Numbered from the stretch's first letter, positions 16,947 to 25,451 are shown. The stretch: 64,000 bases of DNA from Pedobacter sp. Bi126 (GCF_918698245.1 NZ_CAKKMS010000005.1:1-64000), one strand, 5' to 3'. Notes: a model not told the origin generated them from the letters alone. Made by a program: numbers and translations.

Positions 16947-17312
16947 ATGACGGCACGAAAAGAAAATTCGACTTATACCCTCAACGAAAAATTTATAACG
17001 GATTGCGATCTGACTTATGCGGCCAACAAAATAGGAGGGAGATGGAAAATTGTAATATTGGATAAACTTGGAGACCGAAAACTGAGGTTTAGCGAACTGA
17101 AAAAGGAATTTCCATATATATCAGAACGGATGCTAACCTTACAGTTGCGTGCATTGGAACAGGATGAACTGGTTAAAAGAACCGTTTATGCAGCGGTTCC
17201 CCCGAGGGTAGAATATGAACTGACTTCGATAGCACTAGAGTTTCTTCCGATTTTTTGTCAATTAAGTGCTTGGGGCAAGAAGAATAAAGCGCTAAAGAAG
17301 AGTAGATCATAA
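16947..17312 (+). CDS. HxlR-family transcriptional regulator
   Basis: A 121-residue winged-helix regulator of the HxlR (YodB) family. The family core is clear: GGRWKIVILDKLGDRKLRFSELKKEF (about 30-55), ISERMLTLQLRALEQDELVKR (about 57-77) and VEYELT (about 87-92). HxlR proteins often sense reactive electrophiles through cysteines; this one has a cysteine at about position 20 (ITDCDLTY), the normal place, and another near 111. Being divergent from the SDR gene, it most likely represses that gene through the palindrome at 16913-16928. Confidence 0.92.
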   Translation: MTARKENSTYTLNEKFITDCDLTYAANKIGGRWKIVILDKLGDRKLRFSELKKEFPYISERMLTLQLRALEQDELVKRTVYAAVPPRVEYELTSIALEFLPIFCQLSAWGKKNKALKKSRS

Positions 17313-17429
17313 AACCGTTAATTATGATTATACATAAATCAGCAGATATTGGTTACCTTTAATTGATTTGGCAGCTATTTGCTGCATCAGTTGATTAGCA
17401 AATTTTAAAATTATATCGAGTTAATTATT

Positions 17430-17735
17430 ATGGCAGAAGTTAAATTAAATATCCAAAAAGAAGAACCTAGTGCATTCGAACTTTATGATGAGGGAGAAAA
17501 ATATGGAGAAATGGTTTTTGATATTCAGGGAGAAAATTTAACGGTTTATCATACCGAAATTGATCCCGAAAAAGAAGGCAAAGGTTACGCAAAACTATTG
17601 CTGGATGCCATGGTAAATTATGTCCGTACAAATAACCTGAAGGTAATTCCACTGTGCCCTTATGTGCATCTTCAATTTAAACGCCATGAGGAACTTTACA
17701 GAGATATCTGGAACAAAGTGCGCGAAAACGATTAA
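17430..17735 (+). CDS. GNAT-like N-acetyltransferase (YjdJ type)
   Basis: A 101-residue short GCN5-related acetyltransferase-like protein. The acetyl-CoA pyrophosphate loop corresponds to EGKGYAKLLLDAMVNYVR (about 49-66), and VIPLCPYVHLQFKRHEEL is typical of the small YjdJ/Gtn10-like group. The acceptor is unknown. Residues before this, including MVFDIQGENLTVYHTEIDPE, form the beta strands of the minimal fold. It stands alone on the plus strand; the next 330 bases hold no gene but end in a terminator. Confidence 0.85.
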   Translation: MAEVKLNIQKEEPSAFELYDEGEKYGEMVFDIQGENLTVYHTEIDPEKEGKGYAKLLLDAMVNYVRTNNLKVIPLCPYVHLQFKRHEELYRDIWNKVREND

Positions 17736-18035
17736 TCGATAGAATAATACTAGAATTAAATTCAGGAAAGCTAAATTGATACTTCATGGTTGTGGAAAAC
17801 CAATTTTCCAGCGCTTCTGGTAAGAAAGCCGCCGGAAAATTGTAAATGAGTTAATTGAACCTGTAAAAAAGAACTAAAAGCCGGTTGTTTTGGAGGGTTT
17901 ATTGTTCAATGTGTATAGATCGTGCATCTTCATCTATTATTTAGCGGGCTTGCTCTATTTTTATTTCATTCGAAAGAAAGTAGCGATACTTTTACCATAA
18001 GAATCAAATCAACGGGACGATTTAGAGATCTTATT
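17736..18035 (+). other. Gene-free stretch, possible small RNA
   Basis: No reading frame is seen. CAATTTTCC (near 17800) and GGAAAATTG (near 17835) pair perfectly around a GC-rich loop. A plus-strand terminator at 18036-18066 lies about 300 bases after the nearest plus-strand gene, which could mean a short non-coding transcript or simply a long 3' end of the GNAT message. No -7 box was found. Confidence 0.3.
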
Positions 18036-18066
18036 GGGGTTCCTCAGCGATGAGGGCCCTTTTTTT
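18036..18066 (+). terminator. Rho-independent terminator on the plus strand
   Basis: GGG and CCTCA pair with TGAGG and CCC around GCGA, followed directly by seven T. The T-run extends into the last codon region of the convergent flavin monooxygenase gene on the minus strand. On the minus strand no T-run follows, so it acts for plus-strand transcription. Confidence 0.75.
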
Positions 18067-19213
18067 ATTCAGGGCCCATAATGTTGAGCATATAGCTAAT
18101 TGCATCTGTAGAATGAAGTGCCATTGTAGATTGCATTGTAATATCTGCAGTTTCCGAAGCTCTTTTTAGCATTTGTTTTTCGTAGGCTGCTATCGCTTCC
18201 TTAGGTGTATTAAAGCAGTTGTCCTTAAAGCATTGGCTTAGCTCTAAAGCATCGAGCATAGCCATATTTACACCCTCGCCAGCATAAGGAGGCATTAAAT
18301 GGGCTGCGTCGCCTAGTATGGTTAAATTGGAGACGGCTTCCCAGCGCTGATCTAAAGGCATGCAATATTGAGGCCGGGGAATAAAAGCTGTTGATGCATT
18401 TTCAAATAATTCCAACCACATTGAGTCCCAAGTGGAGAATTCATTCTTGAACCAGTCGATCACTTGGTTTTTATTTGCAAAATCAATACCCGACGCTTTT
18501 GCCCAGTTTTCTTGCGTATGACAACCAGTATAAAATACCAAACTGCCATCACCTTTTGAACTTACGATCAGTGATTTTTCATCACCCATAGCGAATATTT
18601 TGCCGCCGTTTAAAAGCGCATGCATTTTCGGACAAGCAGTTGCCGATGAATAAATGGCACCTTCAACAATGCTAATCCCCGAATAGAAAGGTTTAATGGG
18701 TGTAATGTATGGACGGATTTTTGAATTAGCCCCGTCTGCGGCAATTACAATATCGGCCTGCGCTAAAGTTCCATTTTTAAATCCGATCAGCCATGAACCG
18801 TCGTTGGGGGTTACTGCTTCAAAATGGCTATCCCAAATTACAGTATCTTTTACCAGCGAATCTAAAAGGATCTTTTGTAATGGACCGCGGTCTATTTCAG
18901 GCCGGAAAGCTTCTCTGTTTTGTATGTCGCTATCTTCAAAAACGATATTGCCGTGCTGATCAATAATACGTGTACGATCTGCACCTGGACGATAGTTTGC
19001 TATAAAAGCATCCATGAGTTTGGCTTTACGTAAGGCAGCTAAACCAGATTCCTCATGTAGGTCTAATGTAGCACCTTTCGGTCGTGCATTTTCATCAGTG
19101 TCGCGTTCGTAAACTTTTACCTTGAAGCCATCCATTTGCAAAAGCCTGGCTAGGGTTAAACCTCCCGGGCCAGCACCAATGATGGCGATTTTTTTATCTT
19201 TAATATTGTTCAT
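18065..19213 (-). CDS. TetX-like FAD-dependent monooxygenase
   Basis: A 382-residue class A flavoprotein monooxygenase. It has the FAD-binding GAGPGG (13-18), an ERD segment (about 36), and GDAAHLMPPYAGEGVN (about 304-319). Several stretches match what I recall of Tet(X): TLDLHEESG, KDTVIWD and the GDAAHLMPP segment. Tet(X) hydroxylates and inactivates tetracyclines; whether this protein does so cannot be told, and such chromosomal homologues are common in Bacteroidota. It lies 6 bases after a TetR-family gene, so the pair is a repressor-enzyme operon. It has no signs of a mobile element around it. Confidence 0.85.
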   Translation of the reverse strand: MNNIKDKKIAIIGAGPGGLTLARLLQMDGFKVKVYERDTDENARPKGATLDLHEESGLAALRKAKLMDAFIANYRPGADRTRIIDQHGNIVFEDSDIQNREAFRPEIDRGPLQKILLDSLVKDTVIWDSHFEAVTPNDGSWLIGFKNGTLAQADIVIAADGANSKIRPYITPIKPFYSGISIVEGAIYSSATACPKMHALLNGGKIFAMGDEKSLIVSSKGDGSLVFYTGCHTQENWAKASGIDFANKNQVIDWFKNEFSTWDSMWLELFENASTAFIPRPQYCMPLDQRWEAVSNLTILGDAAHLMPPYAGEGVNMAMLDALELSQCFKDNCFNTPKEAIAAYEKQMLKRASETADITMQSTMALHSTDAISYMLNIMGPE

Positions 19214-19219
19214 TATTTT

Positions 19220-19816
19220 TTATTTAAGGATGCCTTTAATTACGATTTCGCAGGAGGTTAAAATAACTTCCTCAGTAATAATTTGTAAGGGCCGATTTAA
19301 ATGGTCTAAATATTCAGCTACCAGATCTTGGATGGGCGAAAATAGGAGCGCGCTGAGTACATCATGAGGTAAATCTGCAATCAATCCCGTTTGAACATTT
19401 GTTTTTAAAAAGGTATGAATGGGTGCGAAAAATGCACCTTGTTGTATGTTTTTCTCTTGAAAAGCCTTATTCAGCAAAGGAGAAGATTTTCCATATCGGA
19501 TTAAAGAGAAAGCAGGTTTATTATTTTTAAGGTAATGAAAGGTATTTAGCCATAACCTTTTCATACCATCAGCAAAAGCCATTTTTGGATCAAAATTTTC
19601 CAATATCGCTTTTTCATAATTGCCCAATACTTCTTCGATAAAAAGTTTTATCAATAGATCTTCTTTATTTTCATACTTGATATAAATGGTACGCGGCGAT
19701 ATATTGGCTGCTTTTGCCAGTTTCTGCATACTCAGGTTTTCCAATCCTTCTTCAGAAATAATCTGTAGGGCGATCGATCTGATGGCTTCTTCTTTGACTA
19801 AATTTTTGGGCCGCAT
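19220..19816 (-). CDS. TetR/AcrR-family repressor
   Basis: A 198-residue regulator with an N-terminal helix-turn-helix (about 8-53, with LENLSMQKLAKAANISPRTIYIKYENKEDLL) and a C-terminal ligand-binding region with a hydrophobic helix pattern. It starts 18 to 24 bases after a promoter box that overlaps an operator-like palindrome (19847-19866), indicating self-repression. The TetX-like monooxygenase gene follows immediately, so the substrate of that enzyme or a related small molecule is the likely inducer. Confidence 0.92.
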   Translation of the reverse strand: MRPKNLVKEEAIRSIALQIISEEGLENLSMQKLAKAANISPRTIYIKYENKEDLLIKLFIEEVLGNYEKAILENFDPKMAFADGMKRLWLNTFHYLKNNKPAFSLIRYGKSSPLLNKAFQEKNIQQGAFFAPIHTFLKTNVQTGLIADLPHDVLSALLFSPIQDLVAEYLDHLNRPLQIITEEVILTSCEIVIKGILK

Positions 19817-19839
19817 AACTCGTTTAATTAATATGATTC

Positions 19840-19847
19840 AAAAGTAA
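19840..19847 (-). promoter_or_regulatory. Likely -7 promoter element of the TetR-TetX-like operon
   Basis: TACTTTTG on the minus strand matches TAnnTTTG. It touches the operator-like palindrome, so a bound repressor would sit between the promoter elements. Confidence 0.5.
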
Positions 19848-19866
19848 GTAAACGTTTGTTTACTTT
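19847..19866. promoter_or_regulatory. TetR operator-like palindrome
   Basis: AAGTAAAC and GTTTACTT are perfect 8-base arms with a 4-base spacer (GTTT). The site lies 30 to 50 bases upstream of the TetR-family start and overlaps its likely promoter, so it is the probable binding site. Confidence 0.75.
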
Positions 19867-20056
19867 TAAATTTTGTTTGAATTATTGATTTATTCTGACA
19901 AATTGAGCTGGGTTTTATCTTATGCTACTTCATGGTCCCGAAGCTTAGGGATCAGCATCAATCCGGAAATAATAGAAGATAGTTCAGATTAAAATTAGAA
20001 GGGGAGAATCTTTACATGTGGATTATCCGCATATCTTAATTAAGTTTTAGGAAATA

Positions 20057-20926
20057 TTAAAATTTATCCTTCATGCCAAAAATGCCCATTAGCCCTCCGG
20101 TATGGATGGCCAATACTTTTTCATCTTTACCAATAATTCCTTGTTTTTCCAGATCTTGAATGGCATAAAACATTTTCGCCGTATAAACAGGGTCTAGTAA
20201 CAATCCGGTTTTTGCAGTAAAGGTTTTGATAAAGCTGATCAGTTCAGGGGTGGTTTTTGCATAACCTCCAAAATGATAATCAAGATAAAGTTCGAGGTGG
20301 CTCGATATGGGGGTATAATGTGCTATTTCTGCTTTGATAAATGAAGCACCCTTTAAAACGGGGATGATATGTAACTTTGTATTTAACTGTTGTTGCTGAA
20401 TTCCTCTCAACAAACCTGCAGCTGTGGTTCCTGTTCCGGCAGCGCAAAAAATGTGGTCGTATGGTTCTGTTAATTCGCTGATTACCTCTGCACAACCAAT
20501 AGTGGCTTCAGGTGATGCACCCCCTTCGTTTATAAAATAGGCTTGCGCATCAGACGCAAAATATTGATCAAACAATTGGTGTTTATCCCGATAACTATCA
20601 CGGTCGGTAAAAATGAGTTTCATTCCAAATAAACTGCACAACAGCAACATCTCATTTTTTACTTCTTCTCCACGTACAAAAGCAGTAGCGGTTAAGCCCG
20701 ATCTTGATGCTGCGGCGGCAGTTGCCACAAGGTGATTGGAATAAGCACCGCCAAAAGTGACCAGATGCGTTTTGTGATCAGCTTTAGCCTTGGCTAAAAT
20801 ATATTTGAGCTTACGCCATTTGTTGCCGGAAATATAAGGATCGATAAGATCATCCCTTTTAACAAACAGGTTGTTTAAAGGAGAAAAAGCTATTTTTTGT
20901 ATTGGACTATATATTTCTTCGAGCAC
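20057..20926 (-). CDS. ACC deaminase / D-cysteine desulfhydrase family PLP enzyme
   Basis: A 289-residue fold-type II PLP enzyme. The segment VKRDDLIDPYISGNKWRKLKY contains the PLP lysine (SGNKWRK), and FGGAYSNHLVATA and GTGTTAAGLLRG bind the cofactor phosphate. The family includes 1-aminocyclopropane-1-carboxylate deaminase and D-cysteine desulfhydrase, and the sequence alone does not separate them here. I chose GTG at 20926 because the longer frame from ATG 20971 runs through a terminator hairpin (20938-20966). The family usually starts near this point. Confidence 0.82.
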   Translation of the reverse strand: MLEEIYSPIQKIAFSPLNNLFVKRDDLIDPYISGNKWRKLKYILAKAKADHKTHLVTFGGAYSNHLVATAAAASRSGLTATAFVRGEEVKNEMLLLCSLFGMKLIFTDRDSYRDKHQLFDQYFASDAQAYFINEGGASPEATIGCAEVISELTEPYDHIFCAAGTGTTAAGLLRGIQQQQLNTKLHIIPVLKGASFIKAEIAHYTPISSHLELYLDYHFGGYAKTTPELISFIKTFTAKTGLLLDPVYTAKMFYAIQDLEKQGIIGKDEKVLAIHTGGLMGIFGMKDKF

Positions 20927-20937
20927 GTGTAAAAATA

Positions 20938-20966
20938 AAAAACACCTGAGTATTTCAGGTGTTTTA
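20938..20966 (-). terminator. Terminator of the DUF6588 gene
   Basis: AAAACACCTGA and TCAGGTGTTTT form an 11-base-pair hairpin with a short loop, followed on the minus strand by a T-rich stretch. It lies just after the outer-membrane protein gene and supports a later start for the downstream deaminase gene. Confidence 0.85.
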
Positions 20967-20990
20967 AGCATTATTATATTCGAAAATTAA

Positions 20991-22019
20991 TTATTTGCCG
21001 ATGCCAAGGCCTATACCTGCATTAACCATACTGTATTTTGCCTGAGTATATGAGCCGTAAAATTTAAAGAAACCAAATTTCAGTTGAAAGCCTAAACTAC
21101 CTCTTACGCCGTCAATATCGGTTTGTTTCACCGAGATTGGATCTACATAAGTTGCATTGCTTGCACCATCTTCAAATTTATAAGTACCAAGCGCTTTTAA
21201 ATTGGTGTTCGAGGTTTGGTAACCGATGCTGGCAAAAGGCGTGAAAAACATAATTTTCTTAGAAACAATGGCATCAAAATTTACGCCATTGAATTTAGCA
21301 TCAATACGTTGATCTGAATTGGAAGTATTATTGATATTCAAAGGCAAATTATATTTATACTGCGTAAAACCACCGGCAATGGCAATGTCTACAGGAATCA
21401 GTTTTTCTGTTGTCGAACCCATAAATAAGGGTAAAAGTTCAACTTTTGCACCGAAGCCAATCATCGATAAACTTCCCAGGTCATCACCTAATTTAATCTT
21501 CGGCATTGCTCTCAAAGTAACATCAATGTTTTTGGGTAAACCCAAAGTGGCCTGTATCTGCGCAGAAGGCACTACATGAAACCCCACTCCCTGAGGTAAG
21601 TTGAAAAATTTACCTGTAGGAACGCCACTGCTTGTATAAATTTGCATTTTACCACCTTCATGGTCATCGCCAAATGCAGTAGGGCCTATCGATGATGCAC
21701 CAGGTGCAGGTTTGATATTACTTAAGCCCAAGGTATTTACATCATAACTTCTGGCCGATTGTGGAACAAAAGCCCCGGAGACCGAAACCCTGACATCAAA
21801 TTTTAAAAAACCTTTTGATTGAGCAGTGTTAGACCACCCATCGGTTAAACCCAGACCTAAACCTTTGTACAAAGGATCAAAATAGGCATTAACCAGTTTG
21901 GTCGCATCTGCTGGCCCGCCCACAAACAAGTCTCCAACATCTTGTTGGGCACTTGCTTTTTGAGCCATCACCAATAAAAATAAGGCACACAGGGCCTTTA
22001 AAGCGTAGCATTTTTTCAT
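20991..22019 (-). CDS. DUF6588 family outer-membrane protein
   Basis: A 342-residue protein with a signal peptide (ending ASAQ at about residue 25). The mature part is rich in alternating hydrophobic and polar strands with aromatic ends (GFGAKVELLPLF, VDIAIAGGFTQYKYNL, FFTPFASIGYQTS, FGFFKFYGSYTQAKYS) and ends AGIGLGIGK, which is typical of a beta barrel. It matches the DUF6588 family, of unknown function. It has its own terminator at 20938-20966 and is divergent from the pseudouridine synthase gene. Confidence 0.75.
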   Translation of the reverse strand: MKKCYALKALCALFLLVMAQKASAQQDVGDLFVGGPADATKLVNAYFDPLYKGLGLGLTDGWSNTAQSKGFLKFDVRVSVSGAFVPQSARSYDVNTLGLSNIKPAPGASSIGPTAFGDDHEGGKMQIYTSSGVPTGKFFNLPQGVGFHVVPSAQIQATLGLPKNIDVTLRAMPKIKLGDDLGSLSMIGFGAKVELLPLFMGSTTEKLIPVDIAIAGGFTQYKYNLPLNINNTSNSDQRIDAKFNGVNFDAIVSKKIMFFTPFASIGYQTSNTNLKALGTYKFEDGASNATYVDPISVKQTDIDGVRGSLGFQLKFGFFKFYGSYTQAKYSMVNAGIGLGIGK

Positions 22020-22110
22020 ATAAAAAATTTAGAAAGTTTTGATTGTGAGTAAAGATAAGGCTGTTTTTTCGAAAACTGCAATCATTGAAAAATTCTTGAA
22101 GTTAAAAGTT

Positions 22111-22118
22111 TATTTTTG
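22111..22118 (+). promoter_or_regulatory. Likely -7 promoter element of the RluD-like gene
   Basis: TATTTTTG matches TAnnTTTG and ends 4 bases before the chosen ATG at 22123. Transcription would start at or next to the start codon. A TTG at 22085-22087 is a weak -33 candidate. Confidence 0.5.
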
Positions 22119-22122
22119 CGCC

Positions 22123-23151
22123 ATGGAAAATGTGGTCGAATTGCAGGAATCAGAAGAGCAGGAATTATATGAACATTTAAAAATTATTGTTGATAAGGGG
22201 CAATCGCTGCTTCGTATTGATAAATTTTTGATGGTGCGTGTAGAAAATGCCTCCCGAAACCGTATTCAAAATGCAATTGATGCAGGTAATGTATTGGTTA
22301 ACCAGAAACAGATAAAAGCGAGTTACAAGGTTAAACCTTATGATGAAATATCTATTGTTTTACCTCACCCACCACGCGATACCGAAGTTTATCCTGAAGA
22401 TTTACCGCTTGATATCATTTACGAGGATAGTGATCTTTTGATCGTAAATAAAGCTGCGGGAATGGTTGTACACCCTGGTTTTAATAATTATACCGGAACT
22501 TTGGTTAATGCTTTGGCATTCCATTTTGAGCAACTGCCTCAGTTACCTGGCAATGATGGCCGACCAGGTTTGGTGCACCGCATTGATAAGGATACCTCAG
22601 GTTTATTGCTGATCAGTAAAAATGAAAAGTCGATTACGCACCTTGCACGTCAGTTTTTCGACCACAGCATTACTCGTAGATATATTGCACTGGTTTGGGG
22701 CGATATCGAAAATGATGGAACGGTAACCGGTTACATTGGCCGAAGTGTGAAAGACCGCCGTGTGATGGATATTTACGATGATGAAGAAAAAGGGAAATGG
22801 TCTGTAACACACTATAAAGTATTAAAGCGTTTAGGTTATGTTACTTTGATCAGTTGTGAGTTAGAAACGGGTCGTACGCACCAGATCAGGGCGCATATGC
22901 AACATATTGGTCATCCACTTTTTAACGATGCAATGTATGGTGGTGATAAGATTTTAAAAGGGACTACGTTTAATAAGTACAAACAGTTTGTAGATAATTG
23001 TTTTGAATTACTGCCCCGTCAGGCTTTACACGCGCAAAGTTTGGGTTTTATCCACCCTACTACTAAAGAGTATATGTATTTTGAATCGCCATTGCCACCC
23101 GATTTTAAAGCTGGCTTAACCAAATGGGAAAATTATATCGCTACATCATAA
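22123..23151 (+). CDS. RluA/RluD-type 23S rRNA pseudouridine synthase
   Basis: A 342-residue pseudouridine synthase. An S4 RNA-binding domain (about 27-75: LRIDKFLMVRVENASRNRIQNAIDAGNVLVN) precedes the catalytic domain, whose aspartate lies in HRIDKDTSGLLL (about 151-162). Together with the ETGRTHQIRAHM segment this identifies the RluA family and the RluD subgroup, which modifies helix 69 of 23S rRNA. The ATG at 22123 is chosen over 22039 because a promoter box lies directly ahead of it. A class IV aminotransferase starts 3 bases after the stop codon. Confidence 0.93.
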   Translation: MENVVELQESEEQELYEHLKIIVDKGQSLLRIDKFLMVRVENASRNRIQNAIDAGNVLVNQKQIKASYKVKPYDEISIVLPHPPRDTEVYPEDLPLDIIYEDSDLLIVNKAAGMVVHPGFNNYTGTLVNALAFHFEQLPQLPGNDGRPGLVHRIDKDTSGLLLISKNEKSITHLARQFFDHSITRRYIALVWGDIENDGTVTGYIGRSVKDRRVMDIYDDEEKGKWSVTHYKVLKRLGYVTLISCELETGRTHQIRAHMQHIGHPLFNDAMYGGDKILKGTTFNKYKQFVDNCFELLPRQALHAQSLGFIHPTTKEYMYFESPLPPDFKAGLTKWENYIATS

Positions 23152-23154
23152 AAT

Positions 23155-23994
23155 ATGCTTCAGGAGTACCTTTTGTTTAATGATGAATTTCAGGCGGTAG
23201 ATGCCCCGATTTTAACGGCTTCGAACAGAAGCTTTAAATTTGGCGATGGACTGTTCGAAAGCATGCGAATGATTAATAATAAGCTGCAATTTGCCGATTT
23301 ACATGCCGATAGATTAACGGCTGGCATGAAAGCGCTTAAAATCGACGGTCATGCTTTAATGGACGATTATTTTCTGCGCCAAAAAACTGCCGATCTGGCC
23401 AAAAGGAACAAGTGGAATGGCAATGTCCGTTTTCGCCTTTCTGTATACAGGGGTGGAGCTGGCGTTTATACACCCGAAATTAATAAAGCAGGCTACATTT
23501 TAGAAGGTATTCCTTTAAAAGCATCCACATACGAGTTGAACAGCAAAGGTTTAATCATCGATGTTTTTGATGAAATAACTAAACCGGTTAATAAACTCTC
23601 GAATTTTAAAACAGCCAATGCGCTGCTTTATGTCATGGCCGGAATTTTTAAAAGCCAAAACCGTTTGGATGAGGCAATGATCCTGAACCAATATGGTTTT
23701 CTTTGCGAAAGTATCAGTGCCAATGTTTTTGTCGTATATAACAAACAGATTTATACGCCGTCGCTAGCTGAAGGTTGTATAAGTGGTGTAATGCGTACAG
23801 CCATTATGCAGTTGTGCAAAATGAACGATATGCCTTTAATCGAAGCGCAGATCAATCCCGAAATATTAAAAGAAGCCGAAGAAGTGTTTATTACCAACGC
23901 CACACAAGGCATTCAATGGGTAATGGGTTACGGCAGGAAGCGTTATTTTAACGAGATATCGAAGTTTTTGATTGAGAAATTGAATAATTTATAG
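23155..23994 (+). CDS. Class IV aminotransferase (PabC/BCAT-like)
   Basis: A 279-residue fold-type IV PLP enzyme. The PLP lysine is in NFKTANALLYV (about 151-161), the arginine-containing RFRLSVYRGG lies near 92, and ESISANVFVVYN is the E-x-x-x-N-x-F stretch of the family. The family includes 4-amino-4-deoxychorismate lyase (PabC), branched-chain and D-amino acid aminotransferases. Its size and the presence of pabB elsewhere in the window favour PabC, but this is inference. It is 3 bases downstream of the rluD-like gene, so the two are probably co-transcribed. Confidence 0.8.
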   Translation: MLQEYLLFNDEFQAVDAPILTASNRSFKFGDGLFESMRMINNKLQFADLHADRLTAGMKALKIDGHALMDDYFLRQKTADLAKRNKWNGNVRFRLSVYRGGAGVYTPEINKAGYILEGIPLKASTYELNSKGLIIDVFDEITKPVNKLSNFKTANALLYVMAGIFKSQNRLDEAMILNQYGFLCESISANVFVVYNKQIYTPSLAEGCISGVMRTAIMQLCKMNDMPLIEAQINPEILKEAEEVFITNATQGIQWVMGYGRKRYFNEISKFLIEKLNNL

Positions 23995-24098
23995 TGCTAT
24001 CACACGATTTGTAGTGCACGGTTTACCTTGGTCGTCATGCTGATCCGATAGTTATCGGATTTAGTTCAGCATCTATCATGTCCTTAAAAACTGTTCAA

Positions 24099-24355
24099 TT
24101 TTTTGGAAAGCAATACCTGTGCTAATCGGTTAGGGCCGGTCCCGCCCTTGGCTTAATCCCGATAAATTTGCTTCACAAGACAAAGAGTTCTTAATCGGGA
24201 TAACGCTGTCGGTCGGGTTTATTTAACCCTAAACAGCAGCACTTCTGTGGCCACCTAAACCCGATCAAAGCGGGATGCCAATTTCCTTCTAATTGGCAGA
24301 AGCGGGAGCGGGGGCTGAAATAACCCAAAAGCTACTGCAAATGTTTTCCAAAAAA
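24099..24355. repeat. MITE-like element, copy A
   Basis: The element starts TTTTTTGGAAAGCA (24099-24112) and ends TTTCCAAAAAA (24345-24355), an 11-base perfect terminal inverted repeat. Inside are three hairpins: ATCCCGAT/ATCGGGAT (24156-24163, 24194-24201), TCGGGTTTA/TAAACCCGA (24213-24221, 24256-24264) and TGCCAATT/AATTGGCA (24276-24283, 24291-24298). A close relative is at 35971-36223. No reading frame or transposase is present. Confidence 0.75.
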
Positions 24356-24372
24356 GAATAACTTAAGTCGAT

Positions 24373-24532
24373 CGTCATCCCGACTGAAGTGCAACGGAAT
24401 GGAGGGATCTTTGAAGTTGATTCATATCCGATACAGCTAAATAGATTTCTCGACTTCGTTGCACTCCGCTCGAAATGACGTATCTTTTGTCAGTTGTCAT
24501 CCCGACTGGAGTGCAACGGAATGGAGAGATCT
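24373..24532. repeat. REP-like CGTCATCCCGACTG repeats upstream of the fmt stop
   Basis: A full imperfect palindrome at 24373-24480 (CGTCATCCCGACTGAAG ... CTCGAAATGACG) is followed by a half copy at 24496-24532 (GTCATCCCGACTGGAGTG ... GAGAGATCT). The two left halves agree over about 37 bases with a few differences. The rest of the gene-free gap 23995-24542 holds the element at 24099-24355 and a short hairpin near 24045 (CCGATAGTTATCGG). Confidence 0.75.
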
Positions 24533-24542
24533 GTATTAATTA

Positions 24543-25451
24543 TTACAACCGCATTCCCCTTAAAAAGTCTTCGATCAGCATTCGTTTTTTTCCTTCGTAC
24601 TGGATGTCTAGAAGCTTGATAAACCCATCTTTCGCAGCAAATTTTAAATAAGTTTTACCATCGGTTAAAAAACCGCCAGCAACTATACCTGGCTCTTTAT
24701 CTTCTATTTCGGCCTTAAATACCTTTAAATTTTTCTCATTGAGTAAGGTAAAAGCAGTTGGGTAAGGGCTTAAACCGCGGATTAAATTATGGATAGTTTG
24801 TGCCGGCTTGTTCCAGTCGATTTTGCAATCTTCCTTAAAAATCTTCGGCGCATGTTTTAAATCGTCATTTTGCGGTTGCGGCTGTTCGGTTACATTATTG
24901 GCTTCGATAGCACGTAGTGTTTTTACCAGAAGATTTGCGCCAACAACCATCAGTTTATCATGCAACTCACCCGCAGTTTCGTCGTCGGCAATGGGCACAC
25001 TATCGCTAAGAATAATATCACCGGTATCAATTTCCTGTTTAAGGAAAAACGTAGTTACACCACTTTCTTTCTCGCCATTTATAATAGCATGGTTAATGGG
25101 GGCTGCACCACGGTATTGCGGTAACAACGAACCATGTAAATTGATGGTTCCTTTAGCCGGCATAGTCCAAACTATCTCTGGTAGCATCCTAAAAGCCACT
25201 ACCACTTGTAAATCGGCATGGTAAGATCTTAGTTCTTCAATAAATTCAGGATTTTTTAACTTTTCAGGCTGTAAAACAGGAATACCTTTCTCTACGGCAT
25301 ATTTTTTTACTGCACTTTCATTCAATTTTTGGCCACGGCCTGCAGGTTTATCTGGTGCAGTAACTACTGCAACTACATCGAAATTGGCTTGTACCAGGGC
25401 ATCTAAAGAGGCTACCGCAAAATCGGGCGTACCCATAAAAACTATTTTCAT
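24543..25451 (-). CDS. fmt: Methionyl-tRNA formyltransferase
   Basis: A 302-residue enzyme that formylates Met-tRNA for translation initiation using 10-formyl-tetrahydrofolate. Motifs are MGTPDFAVASL at the N-terminus, HGSLLPQYRGAAPINHAII (about 104-122) and the catalytic aspartate segment QEIDTGDIIL (about 140). The C-terminal domain (about 205-302) is the expected tRNA-binding OB fold. The gene stands alone, separated from topoisomerase IB by a divergent gap. Confidence 0.97.
   Translation of the reverse strand: MKIVFMGTPDFAVASLDALVQANFDVVAVVTAPDKPAGRGQKLNESAVKKYAVEKGIPVLQPEKLKNPEFIEELRSYHADLQVVVAFRMLPEIVWTMPAKGTINLHGSLLPQYRGAAPINHAIINGEKESGVTTFFLKQEIDTGDIILSDSVPIADDETAGELHDKLMVVGANLLVKTLRAIEANNVTEQPQPQNDDLKHAPKIFKEDCKIDWNKPAQTIHNLIRGLSPYPTAFTLLNEKNLKVFKAEIEDKEPGIVAGGFLTDGKTYLKFAAKDGFIKLLDIQYEGKKRMLIEDFLRGMRL

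Noticed and set aside
18065..19213. Acquired tetracycline resistance gene
   Set aside because: There are no mobile elements, and chromosomal relatives with similar motifs are common in this phylum; similarity to Tet(X) is partial.
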